Origin: Micromonospora sp. DSM 45708
GTDB taxonomy: Bacteria > Actinomycetota > Actinomycetes > Mycobacteriales > Micromonosporaceae
Assembly (NCBI RefSeq): GCF_039566955.1
Contig: NZ_CP154796.1
Location: forward strand, 6,952,308-7,016,307
Reading direction: 5' to 3'
Length of the DNA stretch: 64,000 bases
The position numbers and the translations under genes were made by a program. Shown here piece after piece: positions 18,846-28,253 of the stretch; positions within the stretch are counted from its first letter, which is position 1, and the number at the start of each line of letters is the position of its first letter. The notes beneath the pieces were generated by a model. That model saw only the letters and a program-made list of their open reading frames with translations, did no database searches and was not told the origin of the DNA.

Positions 18846-20039
18846 TCAGACGTACCGCTCCAGGATGGATGCCTCGGCGAGCCGGGACAGGCCCTCGCGC
18901 ACGCCCCGGGCGCGGGCGTCGCCCACCCCCTCGACCGCCTGGAGATCCTCCACGGTCGCACCGAGCAGCCGCTGGAGGCTGCCGAAGTGCACCACCAGCC
19001 GGTCGACCACGGCGGCGGGCAGTCGCGGCACCTTGGCCAGCAGGCGGAACCCGCGCGGGCTGACCGCCGCGTCGAGCGCGTCCGAGGCGGACGGGTAGCC
19101 GATCGCCTTGGCCACCGCCACCAGGTCGATCAGCTCGGTGGCGCTGAGCAGGTCCAGCTCGACCAGCGCCTCGTCGAGCGTGCGCGACTTGCGGCCGACC
19201 GGCAGGTAGTCGCGGATGACCAGGGTGCGGTCGGCGTCCACGCCGGCCATCAGCTCGTCCAGTTGAAGCGCCAGCAGCCGGCCGTCGGTGCCCAGCTCGA
19301 CCACGTAGCCGGCGATCTCGTCGGCGATCCGCCGGACCATCTCCAGCCGCTGCACCACGGCCACCGCGTCGCGCACGGTGACCAGGTCCTCGATCTCCAG
19401 CGCGGAGAGCGTGCCGGAGACCTCGTCCAGCCGGAGCTTGTAACGCTCCAGCGTGGCCAGGGCCTGGTTGGCCCGGGACAGGATCGCCGCCGAGTCGTCC
19501 AGCACGTGCCGCTGACCGTTGACGTAGAGGCTGATGATCCGCATCGACTGGCTGACCGAGATGACCGGGTAGCCGGTCTGTCGGGCCACCCGCTCGGCGG
19601 TGCGGTGCCGGGTGCCGGACTCCTCGGTGGGGATGGACGGATCGGGCATCAGGTGCGCGCCGGCCTGGACGATCCGGGTGCCGTCGCTGGAGAGCACCAC
19701 GGCGCCGTCCATCTTGCACAGCTCGCGGACCCGGGTGGCGGAGAACTCCACGTCCATCGGGAAGCCGCCGGTGCAGATCTGCTCGACCACCTTGTCGTAG
19801 CCGAGCACGATCAGCGCGCCGGTGCGACCGCGCAGGATGCGCTCCAGGCCGTCGCGCAGCGCGGTGCCCGGTGCCATCAGGGCGAGATTGGCCCGCAGCG
19901 GGTCGGCGCCGGCCCCGCCGACGCTGCCGGCGACGCTCACGCTGATGGCACGGGTGGGGTTGCCGCTCACGGCGCCGGTGCGGGCGTGCGGCGTCGCCGT
20001 TGCGGGCTTGGTGGCATCGCGGTCGATCGGCACGGGCAC
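18846..20039 (-). CDS. disA: DNA integrity scanning diadenylate cyclase DisA
   Basis: A 397-residue octameric enzyme that makes c-di-AMP from ATP and stops doing so at branched DNA. The DAC domain has both signatures, [10 protein letters not shown] (111-120) and [10 protein letters not shown] (142-151); a helical linker and a C-terminal helix-hairpin-helix DNA-binding domain ([18 protein letters not shown]) follow. Relative to mycobacterial DisA the N-terminus is about 40 residues longer and of low complexity, so translation may start further in. radA lies directly upstream on the same strand; RadA and DisA are known to interact. Confidence 0.95.
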   Translation of the reverse strand: MPVPIDRDATKPATATPHARTGAVSGNPTRAISVSVAGSVGGAGADPLRANLALMAPGTALRDGLERILRGRTGALIVLGYDKVVEQICTGGFPMDVEFSATRVRELCKMDGAVVLSSDGTRIVQAGAHLMPDPSIPTEESGTRHRTAERVARQTGYPVISVSQSMRIISLYVNGQRHVLDDSAAILSRANQALATLERYKLRLDEVSGTLSALEIEDLVTVRDAVAVVQRLEMVRRIADEIAGYVVELGTDGRLLALQLDELMAGVDADRTLVIRDYLPVGRKSRTLDEALVELDLLSATELIDLVAVAKAIGYPSASDALDAAVSPRGFRLLAKVPRLPAAVVDRLVVHFGSLQRLLGATVEDLQAVEGVGDARARGVREGLSRLAEASILERYV

Positions 20040-20175
20040 AGTCTACGGACTGCGGTGCGGTGGGTGCTCTCGTGGTTACTGTGATGTGTCGTGATGTCCG
20101 GCTCGGCGGGTCCCCGCCGGGCGGGGTGGCCTGTCCGGAATCGTCCGGCCGCTCCCGGCACGTGACTACGCACTG

Positions 20176-21627
20176 TCACTCCGCCGATGCCCGGGCAGCC
20201 GCCTGGAGCGCCGCCCGCACGTCCGTGACCTCGATCACCCGCATGTGCTCGGGGGCCACGCCGCTGCTGCCGGGGCCGCACCCGGGCGGGACCAGAGCCA
20301 GTCGGAAACCCAGCCGGGCGGCCTCGGCCAGCCGCCGGGGCACCGCGCCGACCCGGCGCACCTCACCGGTGAGCCCGACCTCGCCGATGGCGACCAGGTG
20401 CGGGTTGAGCGCGAGGTTGAGCCCACCCGACGCCACCGCGAGCGCCACCGCCAGGTCGGCGGCCGGCTCGACCACCCGGATGCCGCCCACCGTGGCGGCG
20501 AAGACCTCGCGGTCGTGCAGCGTCAGCCGTTCGGTGCGGCGCTGGAGCACCGCCAGGACCATGGCCAGCCGGGCGCTGTCGAGACCGGAGACCGTGCGCC
20601 GCGGCGAGCCGGCGACGGTGGCCCCGATGAGCGCCTGCACCTCGGTGACAAGCGCCCGCCGGCCCTCCATGGCCACCGTGACGCAGGTGCCCGGCACCGG
20701 CTCGGAATAGCGGGTCAGGAACAGGCCGGACGGGTCGGCCAGGCTGCTGATGCCGCCCTCGTGCATCTCGAAGCAGCCCACCTCGTCGGCGGCGCCGAAC
20801 CGGTTCTTCACGCCGCGCACCATGCGCAGCGAGGAGTGCTTGTCGCCCTCGAAGTGGAGCACCACGTCCACCAGGTGCTCCAGCACCCGGGGGCCGGCCA
20901 CCTGGCCGTCCTTGGTGACGTGCCCGACCAGCACGGTGGCGAGGCCCCGCTCCTTGGCCACCGACACCAGCGCCGCGGTGACCGCGCGCACCTGGGTCAC
21001 GCCACCGGGCACGCCCTCGGTGCCGGTGGTGGAGATGGTCTGCACCGAGTCGAGCACCAGCAGCCCCGGCTTGACCGCGTCGAGGTGGCCGAGCACCGCC
21101 GCCAGGTCGCTCTCGGCGGCCAGGTAGAGCTGGTCGTGCAGGGTGCCCATCCGCTCGGCCCGCAACCGCACCTGGCTGACCGACTCCTCGCCGCTGACCA
21201 CCAGCGACGGGCTGCCGGCCCCGGCCGCCCACTGCTGGGCCACGTCGAGCAGCAGCGTCGACTTGCCGACGCCGGGCTCACCGGCGAGCAGCACCACCGC
21301 GCCGGGAACCAGCCCGCCGCCGAGCACCCGGTCGAGCTCGCTGACGCCGGTCGGCCGGGCCCGGGCCGGCGCGGCGCTGATGGTGGCGATCGGCCGGGCC
21401 GGCTCGGCCGGCATCCGGGAGCTGACCACCCGGCCGGAGACCAGCGGGCCGGTGACCGTGGACTCGACCACCGAGCCCCACTCGCCGCACTCGGGGCACC
21501 GACCCATCCACTTGGGCGGCTGGTGGCCGCAGGCGTCGCACTCGTAGGCCGGGCGGGGTTCGCGGGCGGCGGCGCGACCGCGGCCGGCGCCGGCGCGGGA
21601 CGGGGTCGATCGGGGCGTGGTCACCAC
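20176..21627 (-). CDS. radA: DNA repair protein RadA
   Basis: A 483-residue RecA-like protein that promotes branch migration in recombinational repair. A C4 zinc finger CDACGHQPPKWMGRCPECG lies near the N-terminus, followed by Walker A GEPGVGKS, the RadA-specific KNRFG motif and a Lon-protease-like C-terminal domain (VGGIRVVEPAADLAVALAVA). The length is typical. Start 21627 is the furthest possible; a slightly later start is possible because the first 25 residues are low-complexity. disA follows after 136 bases. Confidence 0.96.
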   Translation of the reverse strand: MVTTPRSTPSRAGAGRGRAAAREPRPAYECDACGHQPPKWMGRCPECGEWGSVVESTVTGPLVSGRVVSSRMPAEPARPIATISAAPARARPTGVSELDRVLGGGLVPGAVVLLAGEPGVGKSTLLLDVAQQWAAGAGSPSLVVSGEESVSQVRLRAERMGTLHDQLYLAAESDLAAVLGHLDAVKPGLLVLDSVQTISTTGTEGVPGGVTQVRAVTAALVSVAKERGLATVLVGHVTKDGQVAGPRVLEHLVDVVLHFEGDKHSSLRMVRGVKNRFGAADEVGCFEMHEGGISSLADPSGLFLTRYSEPVPGTCVTVAMEGRRALVTEVQALIGATVAGSPRRTVSGLDSARLAMVLAVLQRRTERLTLHDREVFAATVGGIRVVEPAADLAVALAVASGGLNLALNPHLVAIGEVGLTGEVRRVGAVPRRLAEAARLGFRLALVPPGCGPGSSGVAPEHMRVIEVTDVRAALQAAARASAE

Positions 21628-21673
21628 CGGACGCTATCCGGCCGGTACGACGAACGCCCACCGCCGAGACGAC

Positions 21674-21710
21674 GACACCGCCGCGTGGCGCTGGCCACCG
21701 CGGCGGTGTC
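21674..21710 (-). terminator. Terminator between the lipoprotein gene and radA
   Basis: GACACCGCCGCG (21674-21685) and CGCGGCGGTGTC (21699-21710) form a perfect 12-base stem with a 13-base loop, downstream of the minus-strand gene ending at 21730. Confidence 0.65.
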
Positions 21711-21729
21711 GGACGGAACGGGTACGGCG

Positions 21730-22509
21730 TCAGCCGTGGCTGCCGCCCTCGGTGCCACCCTCTTCGGCGGAGTGCTCGCGCGGGTTGACGATCTGGGACG
21801 GCTGCGCCGGCGGGGTCAGCGGGACACCGATCGGCGCCGGGGTCTTGACCACCTTGCCGTCGCCGAAGTCGAAGGTCAGGTTGACCTGCTGGCCGACGAG
21901 GAGCTTCTGGTTCAGGCCGACGAGCTGGAGGAACCGCGGGTTGCCGTGGTTGAGCTGCGCGTAGCCGAGCGCCGGGATCTCGATCCGAGCGGGCTGGCCG
22001 GCGGGCGCCGACGCGCTCTCGGACGGCGACGCCTCCCCCGACGGCGACGCGCTGGACGAGGCGGACGGCGAGGCGGGCACCTCCAGCGACTGGCTGGGGG
22101 AGGCGCTGGGGTCGGCGGCGGTAGGCGACGCCGACGCCGGCTCGGTCGGCGAGCCGGTCGGGGTGGCCGCGCCGCTGGAGCCGGCCGCGCCGGTCAGCAG
22201 GATCTCGCGGGCGCTGTCGGTGGTGACGGTCACCGTCACCGGGGCCTCGCTGTCGTTGTAGATCACGACGTTCAGCGGCGCGTTCGCACCGGCCTGGTAG
22301 CCCTCCGGGCCGGGGAACTGCACGTAGAGCCCGCGCACCTTGTAGAGGTTGTCAGAGGTCTGGACGTTGACGCCCTGGACCGACGGGATCTTGTTGGCGG
22401 TCTCGGCCACCTGCCCGGCGCCGCACCCGGACAGCAGCAGGCTCGCCGCCGCCGCCGTGCCGGCCAGCAGCAGGGCCGGCCGCCGGGAACCCCTGATCGA
22501 GCGCGTCAC
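21730..22509 (-). CDS. Lipoprotein with Ser/Pro/Ala-rich insert
   Basis: A 259-residue exported lipoprotein of unknown function. The signal peptide ends in lipobox LLLSGC (Cys29). The mature part begins with a beta-rich stretch (VQGVNVQTSDNLYKVRGLYV, then APLNVVIYNDSEAPVTVTV), is interrupted by about 70 residues rich in Ser, Pro and Ala, and resumes with ARIEIPALGYAQL and VNLTFDFGDGKVV. This resembles a small Ig-like sandwich whose hairpin has been expanded. GTG 22509 has a strong GAGGAGGA RBS. It precedes radA but is separated by a terminator. Confidence 0.75.
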   Translation of the reverse strand: MTRSIRGSRRPALLLAGTAAAASLLLSGCGAGQVAETANKIPSVQGVNVQTSDNLYKVRGLYVQFPGPEGYQAGANAPLNVVIYNDSEAPVTVTVTTDSAREILLTGAAGSSGAATPTGSPTEPASASPTAADPSASPSQSLEVPASPSASSSASPSGEASPSESASAPAGQPARIEIPALGYAQLNHGNPRFLQLVGLNQKLLVGQQVNLTFDFGDGKVVKTPAPIGVPLTPPAQPSQIVNPREHSAEEGGTEGGSHG

Positions 22510-22651
22510 GTCGGTCCTCCTCGTCACGATCCCCGCCCGGTCGACCCCCGGACACGGGGTGGCCATACCCGCGCAGACCGCGCTCCAGGGTAGTTGGAGC
22601 TGATCGAGGCCCGCACGCGGACCCGGCAATGCCACCTTCGGCGGCGACGGC

Positions 22652-23491
22652 TCAGACCACCCGGCCGTTCGCCACCAGCAGCACCACATCGATGAGCGCC
22701 ACCACCAGCACCGCCCGGAAGGCGGCCACCGGCCGGCCGCCGGTCCCGGTGGCGGCGCGCCCGGCGTACCAACCGATGGCCGGCACCGCGACGGCGGCGG
22801 CGACCGCCGCCAGGCCGGTCCACGACGGCGGCCCGGGCGGACCGAGGACCAGCGCGACGGTGGCGGCGAGGAGCAGCCCGGCGGCGGCCAGTCGGCTGCC
22901 CGCGGGGCCCAGCCGGTGGGGCAGCCCACGCACCCCGGTCCGGGCGTCGTCGGCCAGGTCGGGCAGCACGTTCGCGAAGTGCGCCCCGGCACCCAGCAGC
23001 GCGGCGGCGGCCACCAGCCAGGCCGGCGGCGCGGCCGGGCCGGGCCGGGCCAGCACCACGAACGCGGGCAGCGCGCCGAACGAGACCGCGTAGGGCAGCA
23101 CCGACACCGCCGTGGACTTCAACGGCTTGTTGTAGAGCAACGCGGAGACCAGCCCCAACGTGGCGCAGGCCGCCGCGGCCGGGCCGCCGGTCAGCGCCAG
23201 CAGCGGGGTGGCGACGGCGGCCACCGCGGTGGCCCGGGCCAGCGTCGGGCGGGCGACCGCGCCGGTGGTCACCGGCTTGTCGGTACGCCCCACCGCGGCG
23301 TCCCGGTCGGCGTCGACCAGGTCGTTGTTCCAGCCGACGGCGAGCTGGCTGGCCAGCACCGTCAGCGCCACCGTCGCCACCCCGACGGGGGTGTGCCCGA
23401 CGCCGGCGGCGAGCAGCGCGGCGACCACGACGACCGCCACGGCCGGCTCCGGATGACTCGCTCTGACCAGCCCTAACACCCGCGTCGACAT
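22652..23491 (-). CDS. UbiA-family membrane prenyltransferase
   Basis: A 279-residue polytopic protein with eight or nine hydrophobic segments. The first prenyl-diphosphate motif is NDLVDADRD (56-64) and the second is DLADDARTG in the C-terminal half, both in loops as expected for UbiA enzymes that attach isoprenoid chains to aromatic rings. It is divergent from a UbiG-like methyltransferase with 45 bases between the starts, followed by an acyl-CoA dehydrogenase and a type III PKS. That grouping matches the alkyl-O-dihydrogeranyl-methoxyhydroquinone cluster of Actinoplanes missouriensis. The acceptor is therefore probably an alkylated resorcinol or hydroquinone (inference). There is no clear RBS. 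Confidence 0.85.
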   Translation of the reverse strand: MSTRVLGLVRASHPEPAVAVVVVAALLAAGVGHTPVGVATVALTVLASQLAVGWNNDLVDADRDAAVGRTDKPVTTGAVARPTLARATAVAAVATPLLALTGGPAAAACATLGLVSALLYNKPLKSTAVSVLPYAVSFGALPAFVVLARPGPAAPPAWLVAAAALLGAGAHFANVLPDLADDARTGVRGLPHRLGPAGSRLAAAGLLLAATVALVLGPPGPPSWTGLAAVAAAVAVPAIGWYAGRAATGTGGRPVAAFRAVLVVALIDVVLLVANGRVV

Positions 23492-23536
23492 AAGGGAAGT
23501 CTGGTCGTTACCGGGGAGTCGTGCCACGCTCGGTCC

Positions 23537-24292
23537 ATGCCCGAAGCGTCGCCGGTGCCCAGCCCGCACCGGGCGCTGTCCCCGAACGACCCCCGGCAGT
23601 ACGACGACCTGGCCGGCGAGTGGTGGCGGCCCGACGGCGCGTTCGCCATGCTGCACTGGCTGGCCCGCGCCCGCGCCGCCCTGGTGCCACCGGCGTCCAC
23701 CCGGGACGATCTGCTGGTCGACCTCGGCTGCGGGGCCGGGCTGCTGGCGCCGCACCTGGCCGGCAAGGGCTACCGGCACGTCGGTGTGGATCTGACCCGC
23801 TCCGCGCTCGACCAGGCCGCCGCGCACGGCGTGACGGTGCTCCAGGGCGACGCCACCGCCGTGCCGCTGGCCGACGGCTGCGCCGCCGTGGTCTCCGCCG
23901 GCGAGCTGCTGGAGCACGTGCCGGACTGGCGGCGGGCGGTGGCCGAGGCGTGCCGGTTGCTGCGACCCGGCGGGCTGCTGGTGCTGGACACGCTCAACGA
24001 CACGCTGCTGGCCCGGCTGGTCGCGGTGGAGTTGGGCGAGCGGCTGCCGACCGTGCCGCGCGGCATCCACGACCACCGGCTGTTCGTGGACGCCCGCGCG
24101 CTGGTCGCCGAGTGTGCCCGGCACGGCGTGTCGTTGCGCCTGCGCGGGGTCCGGCCGGAGCTGGGCGGCACGCTGGCCTGGTTGCTGCGCCGGTGGCGGG
24201 GCGGTGACCGTCCGGTGCGGACGGAGCCGCGCATCGTGCCGACGCGGTCGACCGCGGTGCTCTACCAGGGCAGTGGACGCCGGCGCGGATAG
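23537..24292 (+). CDS. UbiG-like O-methyltransferase
   Basis: A 251-residue SAM-dependent methyltransferase resembling UbiG. QYDDLAGEWWRPDGAFAMLH (residues 21-40) matches the N-terminal block of ubiquinone O-methyltransferases, motif I is VDLGCGAG (61-68), and LEHVPDWRRAVAEACRLLRP carries the post-II region. Given its neighbours it probably methylates a hydroxyl of an alkyl-phenol made by the type III PKS; this is inference. The gene begins the plus-strand run methyltransferase, dehydrogenase, PKS. Its start is divergent from UbiA across a 45-base shared promoter region. Confidence 0.85.
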   Translation: MPEASPVPSPHRALSPNDPRQYDDLAGEWWRPDGAFAMLHWLARARAALVPPASTRDDLLVDLGCGAGLLAPHLAGKGYRHVGVDLTRSALDQAAAHGVTVLQGDATAVPLADGCAAVVSAGELLEHVPDWRRAVAEACRLLRPGGLLVLDTLNDTLLARLVAVELGERLPTVPRGIHDHRLFVDARALVAECARHGVSLRLRGVRPELGGTLAWLLRRWRGGDRPVRTEPRIVPTRSTAVLYQGSGRRRG

Positions 24293-24333
24293 CCGAGGTC
24301 ACCGGGGGTAAGGGACGCCGAGAAGGGGGCGAC

Positions 24334-25500
24334 ATGACCGTGTACGCGCTGGAGGCGGCCCGCCGGTTGGCGCCGCGACTGGCCGCCCGGGCGGCCGGGC
24401 ACGACCGGGACGGCTCGTTCCCGGTGGACGACTTCGCCGACCTTCGCCAGGCCGGCCTGTTCGGCCTGATGGTCCCGCGCGAGCTGGGCGGGCAGGGGGC
24501 GACCTTCGCCGAGTACGCCGCCGTCGCCACCGAACTGGCCCGGGGCAACGGGGCCACCGCGCTGGTGTTCAACATGCACGCCTCGGTCACCGGGGCGCTG
24601 GGCGCGGTGACCGAGGAACTGGCCGAGGCGCTCGGCGTACCGGAGGAGGCGCTCGCCGCCCGCGACCGGCTGTTGCGCGCGGCGGCCGACGGCGCCTGGT
24701 ACGCGGTGGCGATGAGCGAGCGCGGGGCCGGCGCGCGGTTGTCCCAGCTCAGCACCGTCTACGAACCGGTCGACGGCGGTTGGCACCTCAAGGGCGCCAA
24801 GACGTTCTGCTCGGGTGCCGGCCACCCGGACGGCTACCTGGTGGCCGCGCGCAGCGCCACCGACCAGTCGGTGGTCTCCCAGTTCCTGGTCCCGGCCGGG
24901 GAGGGGATCACGGTCGAGCCGACCTGGGACTCGCTCGGGATGCGCGCCACCTCCTCGCACGACCTGCACCTGGACGTGACCGTGCCGGCCGACCGGCTGC
25001 TCGGCGGCGTGGAGGGGTTGGCGCTGGTGGTGGCCCAGCTCATGCCGCACTGGCTGGTGGCCAGCTACGCCGCCGTCTACGTCGGGGTGGCCCGGGCCGC
25101 GATCGACGCCGCCGCCGAGCACCTGAACACCCGCGGCCTGGCCGGCCTGCCGGCGGTCCGGGCCCGGCTGGGCCGGGCGGACGCGGCCACGGCCGCCGCC
25201 GAGCTGGTGGTCGCCGAGGCGGCCCGCCGGGTCGACGAGGAACCCGGCTCCGCCGAGACGAACCGCTGGGTGTGGCGGGCCAAGCTGCTGGCCGGCACCA
25301 CGGCGGCCGACGTGGCGGCGTCCATGCTGGAGGCGGCCGGCACGTCGGCGACCCGCCGCGGTCATCCGTTGGAGCGCCTCTACCGGGACGCCCGGTGCGG
25401 CTCGCTGCACCCGGCCACCTCCGACGTGTGCGCCGACTGGCTCGGCATCGCCGCGCTCGGCGGCGACCCGGACCGGGACAGCGCGGTCCCTCGTTGGTAA
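24334..25500 (+). CDS. Acyl-CoA dehydrogenase family protein
   Basis: A 388-residue flavoprotein with the three-part acyl-CoA dehydrogenase layout: helical N-terminal domain (FADLRQAGLFGLMVPRELGG), beta domain (WYAVAMSERGAGARLSQL...FCSGAGHPDGYLVAA) and C-terminal helices (MLEAAGTSATRRGHPLERLY, then RDARCGSLHPATSD). A C-terminal Arg-Asp-x-Arg pattern is present, but the usual catalytic glutamate was not confirmed. In this cluster a flavin reductase acting on the prenyl chain, as proposed for the dihydrogeranyl group of the Actinoplanes compound, is more likely than beta-oxidation (inference). ATG 24334 has AGAAGGGGG upstream. Confidence 0.82.
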   Translation: MTVYALEAARRLAPRLAARAAGHDRDGSFPVDDFADLRQAGLFGLMVPRELGGQGATFAEYAAVATELARGNGATALVFNMHASVTGALGAVTEELAEALGVPEEALAARDRLLRAAADGAWYAVAMSERGAGARLSQLSTVYEPVDGGWHLKGAKTFCSGAGHPDGYLVAARSATDQSVVSQFLVPAGEGITVEPTWDSLGMRATSSHDLHLDVTVPADRLLGGVEGLALVVAQLMPHWLVASYAAVYVGVARAAIDAAAEHLNTRGLAGLPAVRARLGRADAATAAAELVVAEAARRVDEEPGSAETNRWVWRAKLLAGTTAADVAASMLEAAGTSATRRGHPLERLYRDARCGSLHPATSDVCADWLGIAALGGDPDRDSAVPRW

Positions 25501-25547
25501 GCCGGAGTTCGACGGCCGCAGGACTGAGCGAAGCTGAGGTGGGGGAC

Positions 25548-26597
25548 GTGGGCGTACCGGTGATCGCGGGTCTGGGCATGGCGCTACCGCCGGGCACCGC
25601 GCAGGACGAGCTGTGGACGGGTTTCTTCGAGAAGCACTTCTCGGGCACCACGCGGGTGCTGGCCGAGAAGATCTTCGCCAACTCCGGGGTGACCCGGCGG
25701 CAGGCGGCGGTGAATCCGCTGCTGGAGGACGTCTCGGAGTGGCCGACCGAGCGCCGGATGCGCCGTTACCAGGTCGAGGCGTTGCCGCTCGGGAAGGAGG
25801 CGGTCAGCCGCGCGCTCACCGCCGCCGGCCTGGACGCCGGCGACGTCGGGCTGTTCGTGGTCTGCTCCTGCACCGGTTACGCGACGCCCGGCCTGGACAT
25901 CCTGCTGGCCCGTGACCTCGGCATGGCCCCGGACACCCAGCGCATGTTCGTCGGGCACATGGGGTGCTACGCGGCGCTGCCGGGGCTCGGCGCGGCGAGT
26001 GACTTCGTCACCGCCCGGGGGCGGCCGGCGCTGCTGCTCTGCGCGGAGCTGACCAGCCTGCACATCCAGCCACCGGGCGCCCGGGTGGACACCCAGCAGA
26101 TCGTCTCGCACGCGTTGTTCTCGGATGCCGCGGTCGCCGCCGTGGTCGTCCCGGGCGGCCCGGGGTACGCGTTGCGCGAGGTCACCTCCGTCACCGACAC
26201 CTCCACCGCCGACCACATGACCTGGGACGTCACCGACACCGGCTTCCGGATGGGGCTGTCGCCGAAGGTGCCGAAGGTGCTGTCCCGGTTCGTCCGTGAC
26301 CTGGTGGACGACCTGCTGGCCCGGCACGGCTGCGACCGGTCCGGGGTGGACGGCTGGGCGGTGCACCCGGGTGGTCCACGGATCCTCAACGTGGTGGAGC
26401 GCGAGCTGGATCTCCCGCCGACGGCGCTGGCGGCGTCCCGGGAGACGCTGGCCGAGCACGGCAACTGCTCGTCCCCGACGGTGCTGCTGATCCTGGACCG
26501 GCTGAGTCGTGCCCAGCCGCCGCCGCGCCGGGTGGTGATGCTCGCGTTCGGGCCGGGGCTGACGCTCTACGCGGCGTTGCTGGAGCGCACGGGCTGA
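25548..26597 (+). CDS. Type III polyketide synthase (alkylresorcinol-type)
   Basis: A 349-residue chalcone-synthase-fold enzyme. The catalytic triad is Cys140 (GHMGCYAALPG), His273 (WAVHPGGPRIL) and Asn306 (HGNCSSPT), and the C-terminal FGPGLTL loop is present. Homodimers extend an acyl-CoA with malonyl-CoA and cyclise it to a resorcinol or pyrone. It stands at the end of a methyltransferase, dehydrogenase, PKS run, divergent from a UbiA gene. The chain length cannot be read from the sequence. GTG 25548 has a GGGGGA just upstream; GTG 25560 is an alternative. Confidence 0.92.
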   Translation: MGVPVIAGLGMALPPGTAQDELWTGFFEKHFSGTTRVLAEKIFANSGVTRRQAAVNPLLEDVSEWPTERRMRRYQVEALPLGKEAVSRALTAAGLDAGDVGLFVVCSCTGYATPGLDILLARDLGMAPDTQRMFVGHMGCYAALPGLGAASDFVTARGRPALLLCAELTSLHIQPPGARVDTQQIVSHALFSDAAVAAVVVPGGPGYALREVTSVTDTSTADHMTWDVTDTGFRMGLSPKVPKVLSRFVRDLVDDLLARHGCDRSGVDGWAVHPGGPRILNVVERELDLPPTALAASRETLAEHGNCSSPTVLLILDRLSRAQPPPRRVVMLAFGPGLTLYAALLERTG

Positions 26598-26630
26598 CGG
26601 GGTCGCCGTCGCGTCGATACGCTGCCCGGC

Positions 26631-27236
26631 ATGGCCTCGGAGGAGCGGTTCCGGGCGGCGATGCTGGTCGGGCTGACCGTGTCGGCGTTGGCGCTCGGCG
26701 CGTGGTGGTGGCGGTCGGCGACGCCGTGGTTGGACACGACCGTCGGCCCCTCCGCCGACGACCGCGTCCGGTCCCGCGTCGATCTCGACGCCAGGACCGC
26801 GCCGGTGCTGCCGGAGCAGCCGGTCGGTCGGGGTTCGGTGGTGGTCGAGGTCGATCCCCGCACCGGCGAGGTGCGCCCGGGGCCGGGCCGTCCGGTGGTG
26901 GTCGACGTGGAGCCCGACGGCGGGACGCGCCAGGGGGACGTGTCGCACGTGGTGTGGCGGGAGACGTCCCGGCTGATGCCGGGTGGCCCGCCGGTCGTGC
27001 GGCAGGCGAATCCGTCCCGGGACGACGGGTACCGGCTGTCGGTGAGCTGCTCCGGCGACGGGGCCGTCTCGATGACGGTGACCGGGGCCGGTTCCAACGG
27101 CGTGGAGCGGGTGATGGGCTGCGGTGACCGGGTGAGCGTCTCGCTCCTGGGCGGCACGGGCGCGCCGGTGTGGGTGCGGTTCGTCGCGGTACGGGGCGAG
27201 ATCGAGCTGGACGCGCGGATGGAGGCGCTCTACTAG
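26631..27236 (+). CDS. Hypothetical anchored protein
   Basis: A 201-residue protein with one N-terminal membrane segment (MLVGLTVSALALGAWWW, residues 11-27) and an extracytoplasmic part. Two cysteines (SVSCSGDG and VMGCGDR) are placed to form a disulfide in a small beta-rich domain with VSMTVTGAGSNGVERV. The family was not recognised. A TACGCT hexamer (26618-26623) ends seven bases before the ATG, so the gene probably has its own leaderless promoter and need not belong to the PKS operon. It is convergent with the next gene (six bases apart). Confidence 0.65.
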   Translation: MASEERFRAAMLVGLTVSALALGAWWWRSATPWLDTTVGPSADDRVRSRVDLDARTAPVLPEQPVGRGSVVVEVDPRTGEVRPGPGRPVVVDVEPDGGTRQGDVSHVVWRETSRLMPGGPPVVRQANPSRDDGYRLSVSCSGDGAVSMTVTGAGSNGVERVMGCGDRVSVSLLGGTGAPVWVRFVAVRGEIELDARMEALY

Positions 27237-27242
27237 CCGGGT

Positions 27243-27923
27243 TCAGCCGGCCAACCGGGCCAGGTCGGCCCGGTAGTCCGCCGTCGGCCCCAGTTCCGGC
27301 ACCAGGCGCACGAGCGTGCCCCGTCGGTCCACGAGCAGCGCGGTGGCGGTGCCCGGACGGGCCGAGAGGTGCAGGTAGGAGCGCAGGCCGCCGGCCGGGT
27401 CGCCGAGCGGTCGTACGCCGGTCGCGGTGGCGGGTCCGGCGCGGCGGCCCTCGGTCACGGTGACCACGGTGACGCCGGCGGGCGCGGTGGCCGCCGCCGC
27501 GCCGACCTGCTCGGCGCAGGCGCAGGCGTCGACCAAAATGATCATGGCGGGGAGCAGGCCGCGCAGCGGCACCGGCGTGTCGTCGGCGCCGACCAGGTCG
27601 AGCGCGGGCAGCGGGCCGATCGCCGCCGGGGTGGACCGGGGCAGCACCGTCGGCGCGCCGGTGGTGCGGTGGGGTCGCGGCCAGGTGACGGCGGCCAACC
27701 CGGCGAGCGTGATCAACACCGAGGCCAGCAGCGCCAGCAGCGGGCGCGCGAACCGGGCCGGGCGTGCGTGGTGGCGGGGGTCGCGGCGCAGCTCGCGGCG
27801 GATCTGCCGGGCCTCGTCGGCGAGCGCCGAGGCGTCGTCGGGCACGACGACCCGGCCCCACTCCGGGGGCAGCCCCGGCAGGCCGTCCGCCGGCCCCTGG
27901 CCGTCAGCGTCAGGCACGCCCAT
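27243..27923 (-). CDS. Membrane-anchored thioredoxin-fold-like protein
   Basis: A 226-residue protein with an Arg-rich cytoplasmic part (RQIRRELRRDPRHH), one membrane segment (PLLALLASVLITLAGLAAV, about residues 60-78) and an extracytoplasmic domain. The domain has the order of a TlpA/redoxin fold: VPLRGLLPAMIILVDACACA, then TVVTVTEG and TALLVDRRGTLVRLVPEL. The active-site position reads C-A-C rather than CxxC, so redox activity is uncertain. ATG 27923 has GGGGG upstream; a longer frame to 28001 looks less likely. Confidence 0.6.
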   Translation of the reverse strand: MGVPDADGQGPADGLPGLPPEWGRVVVPDDASALADEARQIRRELRRDPRHHARPARFARPLLALLASVLITLAGLAAVTWPRPHRTTGAPTVLPRSTPAAIGPLPALDLVGADDTPVPLRGLLPAMIILVDACACAEQVGAAAATAPAGVTVVTVTEGRRAGPATATGVRPLGDPAGGLRSYLHLSARPGTATALLVDRRGTLVRLVPELGPTADYRADLARLAG

Positions 27924-28253
27924 CGGACCCCCAGGAACGTCTCGGCGAGCGGACGTCACGTCCTCCACCAGCGTCCCGCACCGGGGGCCGTACCGCCACA
28001 CCTGGGCACGGGTGGAGTTACGGAGCTACCATGGAAGAAGCGCATTGCCCTAGATCTGTTCGCTCCGGTCGTTGCCCGTACCGGGTTGTTATTTGTTCGT
28101 CACGGAGCGTGGCTAAACCATCGTCTTGGCCTCCTGTCAAGCCGAAGAAATACCTCTCACAGGGCCCCTGAGCTGCGCCAACGATCAGGACAGCGGTGAG
28201 ACATCGGTGCCTGAGCGTGTTACCCTAGACACAGCGAAAGGGGTTTCGAACCT
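27924..28253. other. 330-base gap upstream of carD with carD promoter
   Basis: No gene is seen. Base composition is less GC-rich than the flanks from about 28020 on. The carD promoter is visible as GAGACA (28198-28203), a 17-base spacer and TACCCT (28221-28226), with AAAGGGG as RBS before the ATG at 28254. The remaining part presumably carries the promoter of the divergent anchored protein. Confidence 0.6.
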
